A DNA stretch of 64,000 nt, taken from assembly GCF_030674635.1 (NCBI RefSeq), contig NZ_CP089978.1:1550001-1614000 (forward strand), in the 5' to 3' direction. Below are positions 30,107 through 38,800 of the stretch, one piece after another. Position 1 is the stretch's first letter; each line of letters begins with the position of its first letter. The translations under genes were made by a program, and so were the position numbers. The DNA is from Moraxella sp. ZY210820. Lineage in GTDB: Bacteria; Pseudomonadota; Gammaproteobacteria; Pseudomonadales; Moraxellaceae. The notes beneath the pieces were generated by a model that saw only the letters and a list, made by a program, of their open reading frames with translations, searched no databases and was not told where the DNA came from.

Positions 30107-32044
30107 ATGATGAACCATATCTATCGTGTAATTTTTAACCATGCACTCGGTGTATGGCAATCCGTTTCTGAAAAAGCTAAAGCTCGTGGCAAATCTTCAA
30201 GTAAAGCAATTAAAGCAGTGGTAATGGCAGTTGCAGTAGCAAGTTCTAGTGTAGCGGTGGCGAACCCGAATTTAGTTGAAATTAACCAAGACACCAGTTT
30301 TCGTAATCAAAACCAAACTTATGGCAATGATGTTGATGGTGTGGTAATTGCCCCTGAAAAATCAAATACAGTCACTGTATCACTTAATGCTCAAACATTA
30401 CAACATACCGCAGTAGGTACACAACAAGAGCCTAAAGGTATTATTGTCGGCTCTCGTGGACAAGCAACTATCAATGCAAATGCTTCAAAAATTGATATTG
30501 CTGATACGCTCGTTTTAGGAGAGTCATCAAATTCGGATACACGTAATAGTCGTGGTGAAATCCATCTTGTAGCTGCAAGCGAATTAACTGTTGGTAATCT
30601 GCTCGAAGTCGGTCATAACGGCGAAGGGCAAATCGATGTTTATTCTGGAGGCAAGATTCAAGCGAATGAAATTATCTTAAGCTCACCAGATCATTATGGC
30701 GTAGCTCAAAATGACATTACAGGAATAATAAATGCTCATTCTCAAAGCTCAGTTAATGCGACTGAACGTATTATTATCGGCGAAACAGGCAAAGCTCGCA
30801 TCTACCTTGATAATTCTAGCCTAACAACCAATACTTTAAAATTAGGTGAAGATGAAAAGTTAGCTAATGATGGGCAAGGTAAACAAAAAACTATCTTTGG
30901 TGATGGGCTTTTATCAACTTTGTCTTCTAAAATCCAAGCGAATCAAGTCTTTATTGGCGGAGAGGGGAGAGGAGAAATCTCTTTACAGGAAGATTCTCGT
31001 TTAGAAGCCGACAATATTTTTGTTGGTGGCAACGGACATGAAAATGTAAAAACTGATAGTTCTAAAGTCAATGCTCAATTAACCATAACCAACTCTATAG
31101 TTCAAACAGGCTCTTTAAGTCGTGGTAATGGTAATAATCTAGGTAAATCTCGTATAGATTTAATCAATGGTAAAATCATTTCAACGCAAGATATGGTTCT
31201 ATTTGACAAATTTAGCAATAGTGACTACATTTTTTTAGGTACTGGTATTGATAATAGTAATGGTGCTACCTTTGATACCAATGGTTTTAATGTAAGTATT
31301 GCTCCAACCGCTGTTTTACAAACCTATAATAATTCTTTCAATAAGCATTCTGTTCGGGGTCGTCACGGCGGTTTAATCAAAGAAGGAGTTGGTACTTTAA
31401 CAATTAATAGCAATAGTATCAAAGATTTACGAGCAGATTTAGCTGTTAATGCTGGCACACTTAAAATTGATGGTGATTATGCAATAAATGATAATCAAAC
31501 TCTTTACATGGGTATAAAAAATGAAGCTGACTATGCCAAATTACTCGTAACTGGTAAATTAGATATTACTCAAGGTAAACTCGCTGTTTCTGCATCTGAT
31601 TTAATCAAACAGCTCATTACTAGCCAAAGTACAACTGCTGAATGGAAAGATGTGGTAAAAGCAGGAACTTTAATAGGTGAGTTTAACGACTTTGTTGTGC
31701 TCGATAATAAAGGTAATGAAATTAATTCTTCTCGTATTGAAGAGCTTTATGATAATAATTCATTACATTTAGTTGTGAAAGCGAATAGTATTCCACCTAC
31801 TCCAGTAACACCTACTCCAGTAACGCCTACTCCAGTAACGCCTACTCCAGTAACGCCTACTCCAGTAACGCCTACTCCAGTAACGCCTACTCCAGTAACG
31901 CCTACTCCAGTAACGCCTACTCCAGTAACGCCTACTCCAGTAACGCCTACTCCAGTAACGCCTACTCCAGTAACGCCTACTCCAGTAACGCCTACTCCAG
32001 TAACGCCTACTCCAGTAACGCCTACTCCAGTACTACTCCAGTAA
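30107..32044 (+). CDS. Autotransporter adhesin, signal and passenger part (frame ends inside repeat)
   Basis: The first 645 residues of an autotransporter whose barrel lies at 32075-33385 in the same frame. The N-terminus (MMNHIYRVIFNHALGVWQSV, then a basic stretch and hydrophobic VVMAVAVASSSVAVAN) is an extended signal peptide, typical of large type V secreted proteins. Residues about 55-420 are a beta-helical passenger rich in short G/N/T strands. The segment GGLIKEGVGTLTI ... NAGTLKI is a passenger-associated transport repeat (about 425-455). After residue 563 come 16 units of PTPVT. The frame then runs into TAA at 32042 because four bases are missing from one repeat unit. It could be a real off state, a mutation or an assembly error. 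As an adhesin it would act at the cell surface. Confidence 0.8.
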   Translation: MMNHIYRVIFNHALGVWQSVSEKAKARGKSSSKAIKAVVMAVAVASSSVAVANPNLVEINQDTSFRNQNQTYGNDVDGVVIAPEKSNTVTVSLNAQTLQHTAVGTQQEPKGIIVGSRGQATINANASKIDIADTLVLGESSNSDTRNSRGEIHLVAASELTVGNLLEVGHNGEGQIDVYSGGKIQANEIILSSPDHYGVAQNDITGIINAHSQSSVNATERIIIGETGKARIYLDNSSLTTNTLKLGEDEKLANDGQGKQKTIFGDGLLSTLSSKIQANQVFIGGEGRGEISLQEDSRLEADNIFVGGNGHENVKTDSSKVNAQLTITNSIVQTGSLSRGNGNNLGKSRIDLINGKIISTQDMVLFDKFSNSDYIFLGTGIDNSNGATFDTNGFNVSIAPTAVLQTYNNSFNKHSVRGRHGGLIKEGVGTLTINSNSIKDLRADLAVNAGTLKIDGDYAINDNQTLYMGIKNEADYAKLLVTGKLDITQGKLAVSASDLIKQLITSQSTTAEWKDVVKAGTLIGEFNDFVVLDNKGNEINSSRIEELYDNNSLHLVVKANSIPPTPVTPTPVTPTPVTPTPVTPTPVTPTPVTPTPVTPTPVTPTPVTPTPVTPTPVTPTPVTPTPVTPTPVTPTPVTPTPVLLQ

Positions 32045-32197
32045 CGCCTACTCCAGTAACGCCTACTCCAGTAACTCCTAACGCCTACTCCAGTAACGCC
32101 TACTCCAGTAACGCCTACTCCAGTAACGCCTACTCCAGTAACGCCTACTCCAGTAACGCCTACTCCAGTAACGCCTACTCCAGTAACGCCTACTCCG
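31796..32197 (+). repeat. 15-bp coding tandem repeat (PTPVT), about 27 units
   Basis: The unit CCTACTCCAGTAACG encodes Pro-Thr-Pro-Val-Thr and is almost identical at DNA level throughout. The first unit has ACA for ACG. Two lesions break the pattern: four bases lost at about 32032/32033, and about eight bases lost at 32079/32081. Between them about three units are read in another frame. Total loss is 12 bases, so the downstream frame is restored. The repeat probably forms a stiff spacer between passenger and barrel. Confidence 0.95.
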
Positions 32198-32299
32198 AGT
32201 TTACCAAGTAGCCTTGACACATTTACCAATGCTGTCAATAACCTACATGTAACAAATGCACATAATATCGCCAATGCATTAGATAAAATTGCAAATGAT

Positions 32300-33385
32300 A
32301 TGACACCATTAACTGGTGCAGTTCATGCAATTTCAGCTGTAACAACGACTGATCAACAACGTGCTAATGTCGCTCAACAGTTACAACCAACTATCAATGC
32401 CCAAGCTCAACAACTTATTTTTGATATTCAAGAATTACCTGTTTTAGCTGTAACTGACCGTATTTTCCAAAACCGTAGCGACATTACGCAAGGTTCTGAT
32501 AGTGGCGATAGCTATTCTCCATTTAAACGTAGCCAAGATTTAAGCAATCAAGTATGGTTACAAGGTATTGGTAAGCAACATAAAGGCGAACAAAAAGATA
32601 GCTTTGCAGGTTATGATGGTCATTCTTATGGTCTCGTTGTCGGTGCAGATGGTCTTGTGAGCGATAATTTACGTTTAGGTGTAGCATTAGGTTATTCTGA
32701 TAGCGATATCGATAGCAAAGGCACAGCAAACAAACAAAACTTACAATCAAAATTGGTACAAGGCTTTGTTTATGGTGATTATGCAGTCAATGATAGTACG
32801 CATTTAAATGCTTTTGTTGGTTACGGTCAAGCTAATATTGATACCAAACGTGATATTAATTTAGTTGATATGGTTACAGGTCAAATTACCGCTGACTATG
32901 ATGCAACTATTACGCAAGCAGGTATTGGCGTAGATTATCGTATTGGCTCAGCAAATCAGCATATTTCGCCTTATACTCAGTTACGTTATACGCGTGTAGC
33001 GAATGATGGTTATAGCGAAAAATCAAATGATGTTGCTGTAAATGCATTTGCAAATACTGTTGCTGAAAATAGCTCTGAAACATTACGTGCTACTGTTGGT
33101 GTACATTTTGCTCAACCATTAGCAAATAATGTACAGTTAATTGGTAATATTGCAGGTCATGCTGAACAAGGCAATCATTCAACCATTACTGCGTCATTTA
33201 ATGGTGCACCAAGCGTACAATTTACTGAAACAGCCCAAGAAAAAGATAAATATTCTGGTTCTGTTGGTTTAGGTATCCGTGTACAACCAACGATTAACAC
33301 AGAAATTTCAGGTCAATATCAAGGTGAATTTAGTAAAAATGCTGAACATCACGGTGGGTCGTTGTTGTTTAAGTATAAATTCTAA
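32300..33385 (+). CDS. Autotransporter adhesin, C-terminal beta-barrel part
   Basis: The C-terminal part of the same gene as 30107-32044. The frame is open from 32075; 32300 is only the first ATG and has no ribosome-binding site, so independent translation is unlikely. After a helical linker (residues about 1-70) comes a classic autotransporter beta-domain with alternating strands: NQVWLQGIGKQHKGEQ, GYDGHSYGLVVGADG, LRLGVALGYSDSDID, and a terminal strand ending LLFKYKF with the final aromatic residue required for BAM insertion. It would form the outer-membrane pore that exports the passenger. Confidence 0.85.
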   Translation: MTPLTGAVHAISAVTTTDQQRANVAQQLQPTINAQAQQLIFDIQELPVLAVTDRIFQNRSDITQGSDSGDSYSPFKRSQDLSNQVWLQGIGKQHKGEQKDSFAGYDGHSYGLVVGADGLVSDNLRLGVALGYSDSDIDSKGTANKQNLQSKLVQGFVYGDYAVNDSTHLNAFVGYGQANIDTKRDINLVDMVTGQITADYDATITQAGIGVDYRIGSANQHISPYTQLRYTRVANDGYSEKSNDVAVNAFANTVAENSSETLRATVGVHFAQPLANNVQLIGNIAGHAEQGNHSTITASFNGAPSVQFTETAQEKDKYSGSVGLGIRVQPTINTEISGQYQGEFSKNAEHHGGSLLFKYKF

Positions 33386-33427
33386 AAGCTAAGGTATCGT
33401 GGATATATTTTCCATGATACCTAATAC

Positions 33428-33463
33428 ATAAGGGCGAATAGATAATATGCTATTCGCCCTTAT
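33428..33463. terminator. Bidirectional terminator, GGGCGAAT palindrome
   Basis: A 14-bp perfect stem ATAAGGGCGAATAG (33428-33441) / CTATTCGCCCTTAT (33450-33463) with an 8-base loop, between the convergent ends of the autotransporter (33385) and iscX (33481). A second, imperfect hairpin (AGGTATCGTGGA / TCCATGATACCT) lies just before it. The GGGCGAAT core resembles the palindromes at 36869 and 39861. Confidence 0.75.
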
Positions 33464-33480
33464 TTATGTAAAATTACAAT

Positions 33481-33681
33481 TTAACGTACTTCATCAATCC
33501 ACGCCATTTGAATCGCTTCTAAAATACCTTCAGTTGATTTTTCTGGGTCATCTTTAAAATCAGGTAAAGCACATACCCAAGCGTGTAAATCGGTAAAACG
33601 AATCCATTGCGGATCAGTATCTGGGTATAACTCACTCAACTCAATCGCAATTTCAATGCTGTCTGTCCAACGTAATGCCAT
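33481..33681 (-). CDS. iscX: Iron-sulfur assembly protein IscX
   Basis: A 66-residue acidic protein beginning MALRWTDSIEIAIELSELYP, with RFTDLHAWVCALPDFKDDP and ending AIQMAWIDEVR. This is IscX (YfhJ), a small regulator that binds IscS and iron. It is usually the last gene of the isc operon; here it follows prc by 17 bp and no other isc gene is near. The start at 33681 fits the family better than the ATG at 33687. Confidence 0.93.
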   Translation of the reverse strand: MALRWTDSIEIAIELSELYPDTDPQWIRFTDLHAWVCALPDFKDDPEKSTEGILEAIQMAWIDEVR

Positions 33682-33698
33682 AATCAATTCTCACTCTA

Positions 33699-35888
33699 TT
33701 ACTTTGATTGTAGTTGCATATAATCTAATAAAATATTAGATGCTTCAATCACAAATGCCTCTTCTTCAGGTAAAGCAGGACGTTGCGATGCTTTCATTTT
33801 AGCACGTTCTTCCGCCTGTGCATCAATCGCAGCCTGATAACTTTCCCAATTTGCATAAGGTTTTAGACCCGTTTCTTCACGGCGTGTATTTTCTGCCGCT
33901 AAAATCTTTTGTTCTTTGTCTAATAATTCAGCTTTACGTTGATGAATATCTAAAGAAACAATTTTCTTATCTTTATCAATTTCAGCTAAATCATGGCGAG
34001 TTTGTAACAACTTAAATTGTGGATTAAGTTTTACACGTTGTTGCGACATCGTCGTTAATGCCGTAACATAAGGCTGTACACTTCCCTCTCGCTTAAATGG
34101 TGCAGTTGGAATGGTATCCCATTGTAAAGCATTTTTTTGTTTGCTTTCTCCCCATTCTCCATTATAAATATCGACCAATTTAATATCTGGAATCACACCT
34201 TTATTTTGTGTACTTCCCCCTGTTACACGGTAGAATTTACGTTGTGTTAAGGTTGCTTGTCCATGTGCTAGACTATCAAGCTGAACTTGAGCTGTACCTT
34301 TACCTGTCGTTGTACTACCAATGACAATACCACGCCCATAATCTTGCACCGCAGCTGAATAAATTTCACTCGCAGAAGCAGAACCAAGATTAATTAGCAC
34401 CGCTAATGGTCCATCATACAACTGTTTACCGCCATCATTATCTTCAAATACGCTGATACGACCATTACCATCACGGATTTGTACCACAGGTCCAGATTTA
34501 ATGATTTGACCAATCATTTTATTCACTTCTTCTAGTGAACCACCAGGGTTATTACGCAAATCCACCACAATACCATCAACATTTTGGCTTGCTAAGGCTT
34601 TAAGTGCTTTTGCCGTATCTTCTGAAACAGAACGATATTCATTACCTTCACGTCTTGCACGATAATTGAGATAGAATGATGGAATTTCGATGACACCCAT
34701 AGTATATTGTTTACCATCACGCTCCATATTAATGGTGCGATAGCGTAATCCCGAATCTTCTTCTTTAATCACATCACGTTCTAAAGTAACCAAACGTGCC
34801 TGATTTGAACCTTTACTTTGTAATTTTAAGGTTACTTTCGTACCACGTTTACCACGAATCACGCCAACTAATTCTGATGTTGTCCAGCCCACCACATCTT
34901 CCATTGGCTGACCATCTTGTGCAACCCCTAAAATACGGTCGCCTGCATAGACCTGACCTGATTTACTTGCAGGTCCGCCATCAACAATGGTTTCAATACG
35001 GATAAAATCTTCACTACCACGCTCTTGACGAATCGATACACCAATACCTTCCAGTTGCAATGAACTTTGGCGGTTCATCTCAATTGCATCAATCGGTGGA
35101 AAATAGCTACTATGAGGGTCATAGGTTGCCAATACCGCATTTAACGTTTTATCTAAGACATCATCACTTTTACTACGTTTCAATAAGCGGTCTAAATTAC
35201 GTTGATAACGTTTTTGCAACGTTTGCACTGCGGTTAAATTATCAGCAGTACTTAAATCTTGACCATTAGCCAGTTCTGGATTTTCCGCTAAAGCTTTTTG
35301 TTTTGCTTGCTCTTCTTCTTTAGAAATCGTTAAATTAATTAATTGAGAAATCAATACCTTATGCCAATATTGTTTTAATTCTTGTTCAGTATTAAAAAAT
35401 GGTGCTTTTTCACGGTCAGTATTTAAAGTTTCATCTTTGCGAGCTAAGTTTTGTGGCTTTTTTAACTCTGCCAACATAAATTCATAATATTGCTGTAAAC
35501 GCTTGCGATAGGTTTCATGAATAGTAAAGGCAGGAATTAAATTGCCTTGTTTTAAATAATTACCAAAATTCGCCCCATATTGTTTTTGATATTGGCTCAC
35601 TTCGCTAGCTAAAAATAAAGAATGGTCGCCATCTAAACTATCAATATACATATCTAACACACGTTTAGAGGTTTTTTCATCTAAACGCATATCCAAATAG
35701 TGTTGTTTATCAACTAAATTTGCCACTTGTTGTGAAACTAAAGTTTGTTCTTTACTTGGTTGTAAAGTTAATGCTTTTATTTGTTGGTCTGCAGCAATCG
35801 CTTGTTCAGTTGAAGACGAAAACAACCATGCGCCAACCGAAAGAGCAACCGCACCAGCTAATACTTGTAATTTCATATGTTTCATCAT
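33699..35888 (-). CDS. prc: Tail-specific C-terminal processing protease Prc
   Basis: Prc (Tsp) is a periplasmic serine protease that trims or degrades proteins from their C-terminus, acting on cell-wall enzymes and mistranslated proteins. The 729-residue protein has an N-terminal signal sequence, a long helical N-domain, a PDZ domain (about residues 280-360, GIGVSIRQERG and GDRILGV) and the catalytic domain. The Ser/Lys dyad is probably Ser505 in GSASASE and Lys530 in TTGKGTAQV, 25 residues apart as in E. coli. The C-terminal DUF3340-like domain is present. iscX follows directly. Confidence 0.96.
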   Translation of the reverse strand: MMKHMKLQVLAGAVALSVGAWLFSSSTEQAIAADQQIKALTLQPSKEQTLVSQQVANLVDKQHYLDMRLDEKTSKRVLDMYIDSLDGDHSLFLASEVSQYQKQYGANFGNYLKQGNLIPAFTIHETYRKRLQQYYEFMLAELKKPQNLARKDETLNTDREKAPFFNTEQELKQYWHKVLISQLINLTISKEEEQAKQKALAENPELANGQDLSTADNLTAVQTLQKRYQRNLDRLLKRSKSDDVLDKTLNAVLATYDPHSSYFPPIDAIEMNRQSSLQLEGIGVSIRQERGSEDFIRIETIVDGGPASKSGQVYAGDRILGVAQDGQPMEDVVGWTTSELVGVIRGKRGTKVTLKLQSKGSNQARLVTLERDVIKEEDSGLRYRTINMERDGKQYTMGVIEIPSFYLNYRARREGNEYRSVSEDTAKALKALASQNVDGIVVDLRNNPGGSLEEVNKMIGQIIKSGPVVQIRDGNGRISVFEDNDGGKQLYDGPLAVLINLGSASASEIYSAAVQDYGRGIVIGSTTTGKGTAQVQLDSLAHGQATLTQRKFYRVTGGSTQNKGVIPDIKLVDIYNGEWGESKQKNALQWDTIPTAPFKREGSVQPYVTALTTMSQQRVKLNPQFKLLQTRHDLAEIDKDKKIVSLDIHQRKAELLDKEQKILAAENTRREETGLKPYANWESYQAAIDAQAEERAKMKASQRPALPEEEAFVIEASNILLDYMQLQSK

Positions 35889-36153
35889 TCCCAGTCTATT
35901 TAAATTGATGATAAAATTTTCCTTAGTTTAACAAAAAATAAAGCCTAACGTGTAGTTTTTTTGCTAATTAAAATTCATGATATACGCATAATGATGAATT
36001 ATTAAAAAAAATGTTCACTCAAATGCACAATTCATCTGATTGATGACGATTATTTTCTATATCAATCATTATCAATAGCAATATCTCAATTTTCTATTCA
36101 TTCACTACGATTAATTTTGCTATAATAAAGCAATATAAATTTGAGTAATTATT

Positions 36154-36804
36154 ATGCACCAACGCCATCTTGATACAGGTTTACATGATTATGATTTTAA
36201 ACGTGGTGAACAATGGATAAAATGCCCTAAATGCCAACAAAAAGCGATTTTAAAACCTATTACTTGTCATCATTGCCAAGAACAAAAAAAGATTGTGCAA
36301 TGTTGTTGTGGTTATTGTTTTGATAGCCACAAAGATAATTACCCAAATCCTAGACCAAAAATTCTTTCATTTTCTGAACGTTGCCATCATTGCTATCAAG
36401 TTAAAATTGATATTAAAAAAACTTATCCTGCTCATCAAACACAATTTCCTAAAAAAATTTCAGCCACTTGTCCAAAATATCAGCAAATATCTCATTTTAA
36501 AGTGATTGATAAATATATTACTGCTCAATGGATTACTGAATATGAACGATTAACCCAAGCTGATTATGGTTTTGAATTATTTTTACAAACACCTACACGA
36601 CATGGTAAGATTTTTGTCTATAACCCACAACATTTGGCTGAATTAAAACAATTTATTCAAGCGGATTTAAGAGAACGTCATACAGACATATATTATCGCA
36701 ATAGCAGTTATTTTTCACGTTTACCTGCTTGGATAAAATCCGCACGACATCGTAAAGAGATTTTAAAAGCCATCGCACGTTTAAAACAGATGATTTTAAA
36801 TTAA
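36154..36804 (+). CDS. Unrecognised multi-CxxC protein
   Basis: A 216-residue soluble protein. The first 115 residues have many Cys pairs: KCPKCQQKA, CHHCQEQ, CCCGYCF, CHHCYQ and a single ATCP. These suggest two zinc ribbons. The second half (about 118-216) is a basic, aromatic-rich domain without cysteine, containing YGFELFLQTPTRHGKIFVYN and ending in a Lys/Arg-rich helix. The composition suggests nucleic-acid binding, but I know no family for it. The gene is monocistronic on the plus strand and is followed by a repeat element. Confidence 0.7.
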   Translation: MHQRHLDTGLHDYDFKRGEQWIKCPKCQQKAILKPITCHHCQEQKKIVQCCCGYCFDSHKDNYPNPRPKILSFSERCHHCYQVKIDIKKTYPAHQTQFPKKISATCPKYQQISHFKVIDKYITAQWITEYERLTQADYGFELFLQTPTRHGKIFVYNPQHLAELKQFIQADLRERHTDIYYRNSSYFSRLPAWIKSARHRKEILKAIARLKQMILN

Positions 36805-36836
36805 CGATTTTTTGATGATTTTAATGATGATACGCC

Positions 36837-36948
36837 ATTCTCAACTCAATATAAGTTATTGATTCTATGTAGGGGCGGAAAATTTTCCGCCCTTACGAAA
36901 TTAAACGATGTAAATCATATCAATAAGCTATGATTTTAAGTTGAGAAT
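36837..36948. repeat. Palindromic MITE-like element, copy 1
   Basis: A 112-bp element with imperfect terminal inverted repeats (ATTCTCAACT ... AGTTGAGAAT, extending inward to TTATTGAT / ATCAATAA) around a central 28-bp palindrome at 36869-36896 (GTAGGGGCGGAAAA / TTTTCCGCCCTTAC, one mismatch). It lies between the multi-CxxC gene and ruvA. It may also act as a terminator. Confidence 0.65.
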
Positions 36949-36986
36949 AAAGTTTTTTTAATAATTTTAATATTGATAGGTATTTT

Positions 36987-37601
36987 ATGATTGGTTCATT
37001 AACAGGCGAAATTCAATATTTAGAAGCACCCACCGTGATTTTAAATGTACACGGCGTAGGCTATGAAATCGACACCCCACTCACTACCTTTTGCCAACTC
37101 AGCAAAGGACAAAATGTAACCTTATGGACGCATTTTGTGGTACGTGAAGATGCTCAACAACTCTACGGCTTTTTAGATATTCAAGATAAAATCATTTTTA
37201 AAACCTTGCTCAAAGTGAATGGTATTGGTGCAAAAATGGCGTTGGGGATTTTATCAACCTTAAGTGTGGATATGTTGATTCAAACCATTGAACATGAAGA
37301 TATTAACACCTTAATTAAAGTACCGGGGGTTGGAAAAAAAACGGCTGAACGCTTAATTATTGAACTGCGTGATAAATTTAAGAATTTAGCAAAAAATAGT
37401 ACAACAACAACACAAACCTTACCGCAATTAGAACGTTTACAGTTACTGCCTGATAATCCAATTGCTGAAGCGGAATTAGCTTTAATGTCATTAGGTTACA
37501 AACCTGCAGAGGCACAAAAAGCCGTGGCATTGGTCAAAAATGATTTTGATAATAGTGCTGATTTAATCCGTGCTGCCTTAAAATCAATGATGAAAAAATA
37601 A
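36987..37601 (+). CDS. ruvA: Holliday junction DNA helicase subunit RuvA
   Basis: RuvA forms the tetramer that holds Holliday junctions open for RuvB-driven branch migration. The 204-residue protein has the OB-fold N-domain (MIGSLTGEIQYLE, LWTHFVVREDAQQLYGF), two helix-hairpin-helix motifs (VNGIGAKMALGIL, VPGVGKKTAERLI) and the C-terminal UBA-like domain III (SLGYKPAEAQKAV). AGG lies just upstream of the start. ruvB is not adjacent: an MFS gene intervenes. Confidence 0.97.
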   Translation: MIGSLTGEIQYLEAPTVILNVHGVGYEIDTPLTTFCQLSKGQNVTLWTHFVVREDAQQLYGFLDIQDKIIFKTLLKVNGIGAKMALGILSTLSVDMLIQTIEHEDINTLIKVPGVGKKTAERLIIELRDKFKNLAKNSTTTTQTLPQLERLQLLPDNPIAEAELALMSLGYKPAEAQKAVALVKNDFDNSADLIRAALKSMMKK

Positions 37602-37622
37602 GTACTACAAGTTGAGTAGAAT

Positions 37623-38786
37623 ATGGTAATTTCACGTTTTGATACATGGCTCAATATCGGTGCAGTCATTATTGCTTTAATGGTGGTGCATTGTTTTGGG
37701 CGTTTTGTTTTTACACCACTGATGCCCTATTTGATTGATGATGGTATTTTAACTTTAACACAAAGTACCGATTTAGCCAGTATTAATTATTTAGGTTATT
37801 TTATTGGTGCGTTTATTGCCATTATTTTATCATCGCCTAAATATACCAAGTTTTTAGTCTTATCCAATTTAATTATCAGTATGCTTAGTACTATTTTACA
37901 ATGTTTTACAGCTGATTTTTATCATTTATTGGCATTAAGATTAATCAATGGTATTGCTAATGGTACAGTATTTGTGCTTGCTCCTGCCTTGGTTTTAGAG
38001 TGGCTACATCAACACAATAAAAGCCATTTAAGTGGTTATATGTATTTTGGGGTATCACTTGGTTTACTCGTAACAGGTTTATTGGTCGGCTTTACCGCAG
38101 ATGATTTTTATGGTATTCAACGTTGGCAACCGATTGCCATTATCGCTACTATTTTAGGTGTATTGAGTTTTATTCGTTTATTATCATTACAAGTCAAATT
38201 ACCTGAAATTAAAAATAAAACTGATGCTCCACCATTATTCAATTCATCAACAACACCCTTATTTTTTGCCTATTTAGGGGCAGGTTTAGGCTATATTTTA
38301 CCCATGACCTTTTTACCTACCTTAGCCTATCAACTCAATCCACAACATACGTTTAACCCTTATATTTGGACAGTAGTTTCATTATGCTGTTTTATTTCTA
38401 CACCGCTATGGAATATACTTGGACACCGTTTAAGTGATTATACCACACTAAATATCACTTATATTTTACAAACGATAGGCATATTATCCTTATTGATATT
38501 TCAAAATATGCTTGGTATCATGCTATGTGCAATCCTGATTGGTGGATGTTTTTTAGGCTCTGTGATGTGTACTCAACGTTATGCACGATATCTACAACCA
38601 TTACAAGGCATTAAACTTTCAGCTTGTTTAATTTCCATTTATTCCATTGCACAGCTGATTGCTCCAATACTGACCAAATATTGGCTATTGGCTGGTGGCA
38701 GTTTATATTTAAGTTTTAGTTTAGGTTTAATTGCTTTTATTTTTAGTTTATTCTGTATGTGGCGTATTCCACACTCATCACGTTAA
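37623..38786 (+). CDS. YbfB/YjiJ family MFS transporter
   Basis: A 387-residue membrane protein with about 12 hydrophobic segments. The N-terminal [17 protein letters not shown] and the following [12 protein letters not shown] match the YbfB/YjiJ type of major facilitator proteins. The substrate is unknown. It starts 21 bp after ruvA and ends 14 bp before ruvB, so it is presumably in the same transcript. Confidence 0.85.
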   Translation: MVISRFDTWLNIGAVIIALMVVHCFGRFVFTPLMPYLIDDGILTLTQSTDLASINYLGYFIGAFIAIILSSPKYTKFLVLSNLIISMLSTILQCFTADFYHLLALRLINGIANGTVFVLAPALVLEWLHQHNKSHLSGYMYFGVSLGLLVTGLLVGFTADDFYGIQRWQPIAIIATILGVLSFIRLLSLQVKLPEIKNKTDAPPLFNSSTTPLFFAYLGAGLGYILPMTFLPTLAYQLNPQHTFNPYIWTVVSLCCFISTPLWNILGHRLSDYTTLNITYILQTIGILSLLIFQNMLGIMLCAILIGGCFLGSVMCTQRYARYLQPLQGIKLSACLISIYSIAQLIAPILTKYWLLAGGSLYLSFSLGLIAFIFSLFCMWRIPHSSR

Positions 38787-38800
38787 TATTGAGACTTTCC

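Noticed and set aside
31747..32274. Minus-strand open frame of GVGVT repeats, 175 codons
   Set aside because: It is the antisense shadow of the PTPVT coding repeat; any repeat with this composition stays open on the other strand.
32300..33385. Separate gene for the autotransporter barrel
   Set aside because: The frame is continuous with the passenger except for the repeat lesions and the ATG lacks a ribosome site, so it is listed only as the second fragment of one gene.
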